Source: Enterococcus_G camelliae (GTDB lineage Bacteria; Bacillota; Bacilli; Lactobacillales; Enterococcaceae). Taken from it: a stretch of 48,351 nucleotides of DNA. The notes under the pieces were generated by a model. The model had not been told where the DNA came from. It ran no database searches and saw only the letters and a list, made by a program, of their open reading frames with translations. Numbering within the stretch: the first letter of the stretch is position 1; each line of letters starts with the position of its first letter. A program made the translations under genes and the position numbers. The stretch is from positions 1 through 48,351 of the forward strand of contig NZ_JBHUMO010000023.1 in the NCBI RefSeq assembly GCF_042685105.1, written 5' to 3'. Positions 41,941-48,351 of the stretch are shown piece after piece.

Positions 41941-43347
41941 TTATGCGTGTATTGGTAAACCTAATGCCAATTCAGATGCATCCATAACAATTTCACCTAA
42001 AGATGGATGTGGATGAATTGTCAATGCAATATCTTCAGCGTTCATGCCTGATTCAATTGCTAAAGCCAATTCAGACACGATATCAGATGCGCCGATACCA
42101 GCAATTTGTGCCCCAATGATAACATTATCTTCAATGGTAGTAACCAAACGAATAAAGCCTTCTGTTTTTCCTAACGAAAGAGCACGACCATTTCCAGCAA
42201 ATGGGAATTTGAATGCTTTTGCTTCAAGTCCAGCTTCTTTTGCTTCGTTAATTGTCATTCCAACAGATGCTAATTCTGGATCCGTAAAGGCAACGGCAGG
42301 CATCGCTTTGTAATCAACAGCAACTTTTTTGCCTGAAATTGCTTCAGCAGCAATTTTTGCTTCGTAACTAGCTTTATGCGCCAATGCAGCCCCAGGTACG
42401 ATATCGCCAATCGCATAAATATTTTTAACATTTGTGCGACCTTGTTTATCAACGGTAATTAAGCCGCGTTCACCTATTTCAACTCCTGCTTGCTCTAAGC
42501 CCATGTCATTTGTATTCGGACGACGACCCACGGTTACCATTACATAATCAGCCGTAACAGATTGTTCTTTGCCATCAACTTCATATTTCACAGTAACACT
42601 GTCTCCATTATCAATTGCTTCTTTCGCCATTGCTTTAGTTACGACAGTAATTCCTTTATTTTTAAACTCAGCTTCAACAAGTTTAACCATATCTTTTTCA
42701 TAAGTAGGTAAAATTTGTGGTGAACCTTCTAAAATAGTTACTTCTGATCCTAAGTTCGCATATGCGCCACCTAATTCAGCACCGATTACTCCGCCACCAA
42801 TAATGACAAATTTCTTAGGCACTTCTTTTAAGTTCAATCCGCCAGTAGAATCGAGTACACGGCCACCAAATTTGAAGCCTTTGATTTCGATTGGACGAGA
42901 ACCAGTGGCAATAATCGCATTATTGAAAGAATACGTTTGAGCAGAATCTGGATGCATAACTCTTAAGGTATGATCATCCACAAAGAATGCTTCACCATCA
43001 AGTACTTCCACTTTATTCTTTTTCAAAAGCATAGCAATCCCTGAAGTTAATTTGTGAACAACTCCATTGTCTTTCCATTCTTGGGTTTTCGTGAAATCCA
43101 AAGAAACATTTTCAGCGGTAACGCCGAATAATGTAGAATCCAATGATTCTTGAAAGTGGTGTCCAGCAGAGATTAACGCTTTCGATGGGATACAACCAAC
43201 GTTTAAACAAACGCCTCCAATATATTCTCGTTCAACAATTGCTACTTTTTGCCCTAATTGAGCGGCACGGATGGCAGCTACATAGCCACCAGGTCCAGCA
43301 CCAATCACAACTGTGTCTAATTCAATTGCAAAATCTCCAACTACCAT
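41941..43347 (-). CDS. pdhD: Dihydrolipoyl dehydrogenase, E3 of pyruvate dehydrogenase
   Basis: The 468-residue flavoprotein has FAD loop VVIGAGPGGYVAAIRAAQLG, the redox-active disulfide in GGVCLNVGCIPSKAL (two Cys, four residues apart), NAD loop VIIGGGVIGAELGGAYANLG, AIGDIVPGAALAHKA, and HPHPSLGE with the catalytic His-Glu near the end. It reoxidises the lipoyl arms of E2 with NAD. It ends the operon, seven bases after pdhC, with its own ribosome binding site. Confidence 0.98.
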   Translation of the reverse strand: MVVGDFAIELDTVVIGAGPGGYVAAIRAAQLGQKVAIVEREYIGGVCLNVGCIPSKALISAGHHFQESLDSTLFGVTAENVSLDFTKTQEWKDNGVVHKLTSGIAMLLKKNKVEVLDGEAFFVDDHTLRVMHPDSAQTYSFNNAIIATGSRPIEIKGFKFGGRVLDSTGGLNLKEVPKKFVIIGGGVIGAELGGAYANLGSEVTILEGSPQILPTYEKDMVKLVEAEFKNKGITVVTKAMAKEAIDNGDSVTVKYEVDGKEQSVTADYVMVTVGRRPNTNDMGLEQAGVEIGERGLITVDKQGRTNVKNIYAIGDIVPGAALAHKASYEAKIAAEAISGKKVAVDYKAMPAVAFTDPELASVGMTINEAKEAGLEAKAFKFPFAGNGRALSLGKTEGFIRLVTTIEDNVIIGAQIAGIGASDIVSELALAIESGMNAEDIALTIHPHPSLGEIVMDASELALGLPIHA

Positions 43348-43354
43348 TTGTTTA

Positions 43355-44980
43355 TCATCCTTCCATTAATAACAATTCTGGATCCGCCAACAGACGCTTG
43401 ATGTTATTCATTGCTTTTTGCGCTGTAGCTCCATCAACAATACGGTGATCAAAGCTTAATGATAATTTCATCATGCGACCAACGACAATTTCTCCTTCAG
43501 CATTCACAATTGGTTGTTGCACAATTGTTCCGACACCTAAAATAGCCACTTCAGGGTAGTTAATAACTGGCGTAAACCACATACCACCGACTGAACCAAT
43601 ATTACTAATTGTAATTGATCCATTTCTCATATCTTCAGCTGATAGTTTTCCTTCATGAGCCAATGCAGCTTTGCTATTGATTTCATCAGCAATGGCGAAT
43701 AAGCCTTTGCGGTCAGCATCTTTTACATTCGGCACATATAGACCGTGATCAGTATCTGTTGCAATCCCAATATTATAGTAATGTTTGTAAACTATTTCTT
43801 GAGCTGCATCATCAATTGATGCATTCAGAACTGGATATTTCTTCACAGTTGCAGTCAATGCTTTAACGACATATGGTAAGAATGTTAATTTCGTGCCATT
43901 TGCTGCAGCAACTTCTTTAAATTTCTTACGTTGATCCCAAAGATTTGAAACTTCAACTTCATCATGTAATGTAACATGTGGAGCTGTATGTTTGCTATTA
44001 ACCATTGCTTTTGCAATTGCTCGACGAGTTGGCGTCATTTTTTCACGTGTTTCCAATTCGCCTAGATTTGAAGAGAATGGTTTTGCAGGAGCTACTTTTT
44101 CAGCGGCTGGTGCTGCTGTAGTTGCTGCTGGTTTTTCCTCAGCTGCCTTCGTTACAGACGCAGTTGCAGTTGTGCCACCTGCAAGATAAGCTTCGATATC
44201 AGCTTGTGTTGTACGGCCACCTTTTCCAGTAGCAGGAACTAACGTGATATCTACATCTTTTTCACGTGCGAATTGGCGTACTGAAGGCATAGCCAAAACA
44301 CGTTTGTTTAGATCTGATGCTTCAACTACTGTCGCACTACCTGAAGGAGTTGCTACAGCAGATGCTGTTGTAGCAGCTGGTGTTGCAGCAGTTGTTGGTG
44401 CTGAGTTATGACCAGGCGCATCAATTTCTACCAAAACATCACCTACGTTAGCTACCGTTCCTTCTGGTACGATAATATTTTTTACTGTACCAGTAACTGG
44501 TGAAGGGATTTCTTCGACTGATTTATCATTTTGTACTTCTAATAAAGTATCATCTTCATTAATTGTGTCACCTGGTTTTACAAACCATTTCACAATTTCA
44601 CCTTCTGCGATACCTTCTCCGATATCTGGTAATTTAAATTGGAAGACACCTTCGCTTGCACCTGCTTCTGGTAACGCTGCTGGTGCTGCTGGTGTTTGTT
44701 CTTGAGCAGGAGCTGCGCTTGCCGGAGCATCATTTTCATGTCCAGGTGCATCGATTTCTACTAGGACATCGCCAACATTGGCTACCGTTCCTTCTGGTAC
44801 GATAATATTTTTTACCGTACCAGTAACTGGTGAAGGGATTTCTTCAACTGATTTATCATTTTGTACTTCTAATAAAGTATCATCTTCATTGATTGTATCG
44901 CCTGGTTTTACAAACCACTTAACGATTTCACCTTCTGCGATACCTTCTCCGATATCTGGTAATTTGAATTGAAATGCCAT
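43355..44980 (-). CDS. pdhC: Dihydrolipoyllysine acetyltransferase, E2 of pyruvate dehydrogenase
   Basis: The 541 residues start with two lipoyl domains (about 1-81 and 111-191), each with NDKSVEEI (lipoyl Lys43 and Lys153), joined by Ala/Pro-rich linkers. A subunit-binding domain (about 230-275, LAMPSVRQFAREKDVDITLV then GRTTQADIEAYL) and the acetyltransferase core ending in FDHRIVDGATAQ (His512) follow. The two lipoyl domains are identical over 79 residues. E2 forms the core of the complex and transfers acetyl to CoA. It lies 24 bases after pdhB. Confidence 0.98.
   Translation of the reverse strand: MAFQFKLPDIGEGIAEGEIVKWFVKPGDTINEDDTLLEVQNDKSVEEIPSPVTGTVKNIIVPEGTVANVGDVLVEIDAPGHENDAPASAAPAQEQTPAAPAALPEAGASEGVFQFKLPDIGEGIAEGEIVKWFVKPGDTINEDDTLLEVQNDKSVEEIPSPVTGTVKNIIVPEGTVANVGDVLVEIDAPGHNSAPTTAATPAATTASAVATPSGSATVVEASDLNKRVLAMPSVRQFAREKDVDITLVPATGKGGRTTQADIEAYLAGGTTATASVTKAAEEKPAATTAAPAAEKVAPAKPFSSNLGELETREKMTPTRRAIAKAMVNSKHTAPHVTLHDEVEVSNLWDQRKKFKEVAAANGTKLTFLPYVVKALTATVKKYPVLNASIDDAAQEIVYKHYYNIGIATDTDHGLYVPNVKDADRKGLFAIADEINSKAALAHEGKLSAEDMRNGSITISNIGSVGGMWFTPVINYPEVAILGVGTIVQQPIVNAEGEIVVGRMMKLSLSFDHRIVDGATAQKAMNNIKRLLADPELLLMEG
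44408..44644 (-). repeat. Lipoyl-domain repeat, second copy
   Basis: This encodes residues 113-191 of pdhC. It is 79 residues identical to the first copy 330 bases away, but with about twenty silent DNA differences. Confidence 0.9.
44738..44974 (-). repeat. Lipoyl-domain repeat, first copy
   Basis: This encodes residues 3-81 of pdhC. The protein sequence equals that of the second copy; DNA differences are nearly all in third codon positions. Confidence 0.9.
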
Positions 44981-45004
44981 TTTTTTTCGTCCTTTCTGAC
45001 TACG

Positions 45005-45982
45005 TTAGAAGTTTACGATTTCTTTCACTTTTGCTTCAATATCAGCTGCATTTGGTAACCAAACATTTTCAGCTTGGCCAAATGGAAAGACTGTATCAGG
45101 AGCAGCTACGCGACCAATTGGGGCTTCTAAAGAAAGAATTGCTCGTTCAGCAATTTCTGCCGCTACTTGAGCACTAACACCTGCTTGTTTTTGGGCTTCT
45201 TGGACTACAACAACTCGACCTGTTTTTTCAACAGAAGCGATAATCGTTGCAATGTCTAAAGGAGCTACCGTACGCAAGTCAATAATTTCCACTTGAATAT
45301 TTTCTTTTGCTAAATTATCCGCAGCTTTGACTGCTTCACGTACCATTGCACCATACGTAATAATAGACACGTCTTTTCCTTCGCGTGTTACAGCTGCTTT
45401 GTCCAATGGAACTTCGTAGGATTCTTCAGGAACTTCTTCACGGAATGAGCGATACAATTTCATATGTTCTAAGAAGACAACGGGATCGTTGCTTCGAATA
45501 GATGAAATCAATAACCCTTTTGCATCATAAGGATTTGAAGGGATGACAACCCGAATACCAGGGGATTGTGCGATTAATCCTTCTAAGTTATCTGAGTGTA
45601 GTTCCGGTGTATGAACGCCACCACCAAATGGTGAACGAACAACGATTGGCAAGTTACGAGTGCCACCCATCCGGTAACGAGTACGAGCCATTTGAGCAAC
45701 AACTTCATCCATTGCTTCAAAAACAAATCCGAAAAATTGTAGTTCGGGAACTGGTCGGAAGCCTTCTAAAGCTAAACCAAACGCTAAACCAGCAATACCA
45801 GATTCTGCCAAAGGTGTATCAAAAACTCGATCTTCACCAAATTTTTCTTGTAGTCCTTCAGTTGCACGGAATACCCCACCATTTTTACCAACATCTTCAC
45901 CAAAAACTAGGACGTTTTCATCGTTAGCTAACTCAAGAGCTAGGGCATCTGTGATTGCTTGAATCATTGTTTTTTGTGCCAT
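45005..45982 (-). CDS. pdhB: Pyruvate dehydrogenase E1 component, beta subunit
   Basis: At 325 residues this has the normal E1-beta length. VFGEDVGKNGGVFRATEGLQ, DTPLAESGIAGLAFG and RSPFGGGVHTPELHSDN are family motifs, the last with the His residues that act at the active site. A C-terminal transketolase-like half (VVVVQEAQKQAGVSAQVAAEI) follows. With E1-alpha it decarboxylates pyruvate using thiamine diphosphate. It follows pdhA by two bases. Confidence 0.98.
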   Translation of the reverse strand: MAQKTMIQAITDALALELANDENVLVFGEDVGKNGGVFRATEGLQEKFGEDRVFDTPLAESGIAGLAFGLALEGFRPVPELQFFGFVFEAMDEVVAQMARTRYRMGGTRNLPIVVRSPFGGGVHTPELHSDNLEGLIAQSPGIRVVIPSNPYDAKGLLISSIRSNDPVVFLEHMKLYRSFREEVPEESYEVPLDKAAVTREGKDVSIITYGAMVREAVKAADNLAKENIQVEIIDLRTVAPLDIATIIASVEKTGRVVVVQEAQKQAGVSAQVAAEIAERAILSLEAPIGRVAAPDTVFPFGQAENVWLPNAADIEAKVKEIVNF

Positions 45983-45984
45983 CT

Positions 45985-47091
45985 TTATTTCGACTCCTTC
46001 GCTTCATAGAACGCAATTTGTTCTTTGATTGATTGTGGTTGAACTTCAAACATATTTTTCAAGAAAGTTGAAACTTTTTGTTTTGGAACTTTATCCGCTT
46101 CCGCAATAGCTGCTTTGATTTCTTCTTTTGTTTGTTCAATCACTTGTTCTTCTTTTTCTTGAGACCATAATCCTTTTGCTTCTAAATATTTACGGAAGCG
46201 AATTAATGGATCTTTTTGCAACCATTCGTCATCCAATTCTTTTGAACGGTAACGAGTAGGATCATCCCCAGACAATGTATGTGGACCATAACGATACGTT
46301 AATGTTTCAATTAAGACCGGTCCATTACCAGCTACTGACCAATCACGTGCTAATTTTGATACTGTATAAACCGCAAGTGCATCCATCCCATCAACTTGAA
46401 TTCCTGGAATACCGGCAGCAACAGCTTTTTGAGCTAGTGTAGTCGCAGCTGATTGTTTTTCCCGTGGTGTTGAAATAGCAAAACCATTATTTTGGATATA
46501 AAACACGCCATTGGCTTTGTAAGCACCTGCAAAGTTAATTGCTTCATAAAAATCACCTTGTGAAGAACCACCATCACCTGTATAAGTAAAGACAACATTT
46601 TTCTTGTTGCGTTTCTTTAAGCCCAAAGCAACACCAGCTGCTTGAACGTATTGCGCACCAATAATGATTTGCGGTGGTAGAGCTTTCAATTCTTCAGGAT
46701 AAAGATTTCCTGCAACATGTCCTCTTGACCATAAAAATGCTTCTTTTAAAGGTAATCCATGACGGACTAATTGTGGTACATCACGATATCCTGGTAAAAG
46801 TACATCTTCTTTTTCAAACGCAAAATGACTAGCTAATTGGCTTGCTTCTTGTCCTGCAGTTGGAGCGAAGAAACCAAGACGTCCTTGACGATTCAATGCA
46901 GTTGAACGTTCATTAAGTACCCGTGACCAAACCATTTGAGTCATCAACTCAACGAGTTCCTCATCACTTAAATCTGGTACTAAAGCTTCATTTACAACAT
47001 TTCCATCTTTATCCAAAGCTTGATAAGTTGGAAAATCAGCATTGATATCTTTTAACAAAGCTTCAAAGTCAATTGTTTTTTTCTTTGCCAT
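45985..47091 (-). CDS. pdhA: Pyruvate dehydrogenase E1 component, alpha subunit
   Basis: ATG at 47091 is preceded by AGAGAGGAA and gives 368 residues starting MAKKKTIDFEALLKDI. An ATG at 47184 would add 31 residues, has no ribosome binding site and is rejected. Thiamine diphosphate motif GDGGSSQGDFYEAINFAG continues to YIQNN (GDG...NN), and RYGPHTLSGDDPTRYRS is the phosphorylation-loop region. It is the first gene of the pdhABCD operon that links glycolysis to acetyl-CoA, preceded by a long AT-rich leader with possible operators. Confidence 0.98.
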   Translation of the reverse strand: MAKKKTIDFEALLKDINADFPTYQALDKDGNVVNEALVPDLSDEELVELMTQMVWSRVLNERSTALNRQGRLGFFAPTAGQEASQLASHFAFEKEDVLLPGYRDVPQLVRHGLPLKEAFLWSRGHVAGNLYPEELKALPPQIIIGAQYVQAAGVALGLKKRNKKNVVFTYTGDGGSSQGDFYEAINFAGAYKANGVFYIQNNGFAISTPREKQSAATTLAQKAVAAGIPGIQVDGMDALAVYTVSKLARDWSVAGNGPVLIETLTYRYGPHTLSGDDPTRYRSKELDDEWLQKDPLIRFRKYLEAKGLWSQEKEEQVIEQTKEEIKAAIAEADKVPKQKVSTFLKNMFEVQPQSIKEQIAFYEAKESK

Positions 47092-47455
47092 CTTGTCACA
47101 CTTTCCTCTCTGAAATCTTTTTTGCGATTCTTTGTCAGCGTGTATAACAGAATCATATCCTGTATTACTATATTTCTGACTCACAGGTATAACCTATCAT
47201 TTTTAGCAGAGAAAAACAAGCAAAATGTTTTCGCATTCATTATTCTAGAATAATTCTTTTTCCTTAAACCATTGTAAAAATAGTGATAATTTTCACATTT
47301 GATAAAATCTTAATAAGACAACGATTTTTGTAATAAGTAACAGTTTTTTTAATTTTTATGTGAGTAATTTCTTTTTTTTACTTTCTTATTTCTGAACAAA
47401 AATCAATTTATTTCTTTTTTTCTAACCTAGAAAATACAAAAAGATATTACTATTT
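47092..47455. promoter_or_regulatory. AT-rich control region between pdhA and the Mga-like gene
   Basis: About 360 gene-free bases. It holds the pdh leader, the ATTATTCTAGAATAAT palindrome at 47239-47254, and a Rex-like box at 47281-47298. A TACAAT (minus strand, 47276-47271) next to that box is a candidate pdh -10, and TATACC near 47190 is a second candidate. The left part of the region upstream of the Mga-like gene is nearly pure A/T with no further identifiable element. Confidence 0.5.
47281..47298. promoter_or_regulatory. Rex-like (NADH-sensing repressor) operator
   Basis: TAGTGATAATTTTCACAT matches TTGTGAAnnnnTTCACAA at 11 of 14 defined positions, including the GTGA and TCAC arms. It is adjacent to a possible pdh -10. 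Rex controls fermentation and pyruvate-node genes in Firmicutes, so the target makes sense. No rex gene lies in the window. Confidence 0.42.
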
Positions 47456-47504
47456 TTGTTCTTTTATGATAACATTAGTTATTATAAAACTGTATTTAAT
47501 ACAG
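47456..47504 (+). promoter_or_regulatory. Promoter and palindrome of the Mga-like gene
   Basis: TTGTTC (47456-47461), 18 bases, then TATTAT (47480-47485) form a plausible promoter. CTGTATTTAATACAG (47490-47504), a perfect palindrome with a one-base centre, covers the predicted transcription start and could be an autoregulatory operator. Confidence 0.5.
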
Positions 47505-47542
47505 ATGATAATCTATTATATAACAACCATAGGAGATCTTTT

Positions 47543-48289
47543 ATGAAGAATTTGGCTTCCATCTTCACAAACGCTACTTGTGACTACTTATCCATTCTAA
47601 ACTACTTTCGATTTGGCCCAACTAGTTGCAAAGGAACCCATCTTGCGACATACCTGGGACTAAGTTATGACGTTTTAAAAAAAAGAATCGGGATGATGAA
47701 TCAATTGATTGCGACGCCACTCTTTACTATTTCAGAAGGAATTATTTCAATTGACACCACAAGTCTCGAGCCTGTTTTTCAACTATATCAACATGTATTA
47801 GAAGAAGTTCCTGAGTTAATCATGCTCGAACAAGTCGTTTTTCAAAAAAATGAAAAATTAGTAGCTATCGCTCTTGATTATCCATTTGCCGTTTCAAGTT
47901 TATCAAAAGCGAGACACAATATTCTTGATTTCTTGACAAATCAAAATAGATTGACAAAACCAACAAAAGAGAAATGTGAATCAAACTGGCTGTATTTTTA
48001 CTTTGTGATTTCGTTGGAAAGAACGCTGATTGAAGTTTATAGAAACAAACTATCGGTATCTTTGCCACTTTCCTTTCCAATTCACTTTAAACTAGCAATT
48101 AAAACTTTACTGGAAAATCCCCATTTTTCCTATGGTCAGTCTCTTACCTATTCTTTAAGAAATAAACATAACTACCATTCATTAGAACTTTTGATTGACT
48201 TATTAACAGAATTTCCAATTGAACGCACAAATTTTGTTGATTATTTTTTGGTTCATTGTAAGATGAACTTAGCCACTTTCAAGCAATAA
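47543..48289 (+). CDS. Putative Mga-like HTH regulator, short form
   Basis: ATG at 47543 with AGGAGATC upstream gives 248 residues; the longer open frame from 47456 includes the promoter and is rejected. Residues about 32-56 (THLATYLGLSYDVLKKRIGMMNQLI) look like a winged-helix HTH as in the Mga/RofA/AtxA group; the rest is helical with no PTS-regulation or EIIB-like domain that I can see. Mga proteins are about 500 residues, so this would be a half-length relative. It is divergent from pdhA, hence a candidate local regulator, but no target is shown. Family assignment is tentative. Confidence 0.55.
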   Translation: MKNLASIFTNATCDYLSILNYFRFGPTSCKGTHLATYLGLSYDVLKKRIGMMNQLIATPLFTISEGIISIDTTSLEPVFQLYQHVLEEVPELIMLEQVVFQKNEKLVAIALDYPFAVSSLSKARHNILDFLTNQNRLTKPTKEKCESNWLYFYFVISLERTLIEVYRNKLSVSLPLSFPIHFKLAIKTLLENPHFSYGQSLTYSLRNKHNYHSLELLIDLLTEFPIERTNFVDYFLVHCKMNLATFKQ

Positions 48290-48342
48290 AAAAACGTCAT
48301 AGCGAAAAATCGTGTATTATTGAAGTTCCAACACAATCAATA

Positions 48343-48348
48343 AGGAGA
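48343..48348 (+). other. Ribosome binding site of a gene beyond the window
   Basis: AAGGAG ends three bases before the window edge, after a short AT-rich gap following the Mga-like gene. A plus-strand gene must start just outside the window. Confidence 0.6.
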
Positions 48349-48351
48349 TTT

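Noticed and set aside
47226..47239. Catabolite-response element (cre) near pdhA
   Set aside because: TGTTTTCGCATTCA keeps the outer TG, central CG and final CA, but two conserved positions differ; too weak to call.
1..48351. CRISPR arrays, tRNA, rRNA or riboswitches
   Set aside because: No regularly spaced repeats, cloverleaf sequences or known aptamer cores were seen by eye; a covariance-model scan would be needed to exclude small RNAs.

Overview
The window looks like chromosome of a low-GC lactic acid bacterium, most likely Enterococcus or a very close relative. The basis is the housekeeping proteins (LepA, ClpB, PolA, FtsW, TypA, a PDH complex whose E2 has two lipoyl domains), the gene order, the strong Shine-Dalgarno sequences, frequent GTG/TTG starts, and a CtsR operator in front of clpB. 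The species cannot be fixed from the sequence alone. Most genes lie on the minus strand.

Layout. (1) 1-2.1 kb is the edge of an accessory element, probably a Tn916-like conjugative element running off the left end. It holds a DUF961 gene, a thioester-domain surface protein that has lost its middle, and a regulator with four Xre-like helix-turn-helix units. (2) 2.2-9.3 kb holds lepA, a plus-strand operon (Eis-like acetyltransferase, nucleoside deoxyribosyltransferase, YjdF-like membrane protein) and clpB, which has a textbook CtsR-controlled promoter. (3) 9.3-11.6 kb holds a flippase-like membrane protein, a DUF1294 protein and a lipid kinase. (4) 11.65-17.9 kb is the nrdR-dnaB-dnaI replication operon, followed by trmK, a Nif3-like gene and a pepT carrying one in-frame TGA. 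(5) 17.9-18.9 kb is an islet between nrdR and coaE: an intact Axe/YefM-type antitoxin next to a Txe/YoeB toxin wrecked by two frameshifts and a stop. (6) 18.9-28.5 kb holds coaE, mutM, polA, a Bax-inhibitor-1 protein, a MaoC-like protein, murC, a SprT-like protein and tex. (7) 28.8-41.8 kb matches the Bacillus typA-ylaN-ftsW-pycA...ylbF-ylbG-rsmD-coaD-ylbL order, without the cytochrome oxidase genes that separate pycA from ylbC in Bacillus. (8) 41.9-47.1 kb is the pdhABCD operon. A 450-bp AT-rich leader with a Rex-like box separates it from a divergent Mga-like regulator, and the window ends at the ribosome binding site of another plus-strand gene.

How the genes work together. nrdR, dnaB and dnaI link dNTP supply to primosome loading; coaE, mutM and polA give CoA synthesis and base-excision repair; coaD, pyc and pdh concern CoA and pyruvate use. 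The wholly new material is limited. The best leads are the element edge (truncated thioester adhesin, four-HTH regulator, leader hairpins), the orphan antitoxin, the pepT stop codon, a perfect 28-bp palindrome plus an NrdR-box-like site in the nrdR leader, and the operators of the pdh/Mga-like intergenic region. No CRISPR array, tRNA, rRNA, intact insertion sequence or integrase gene was seen.
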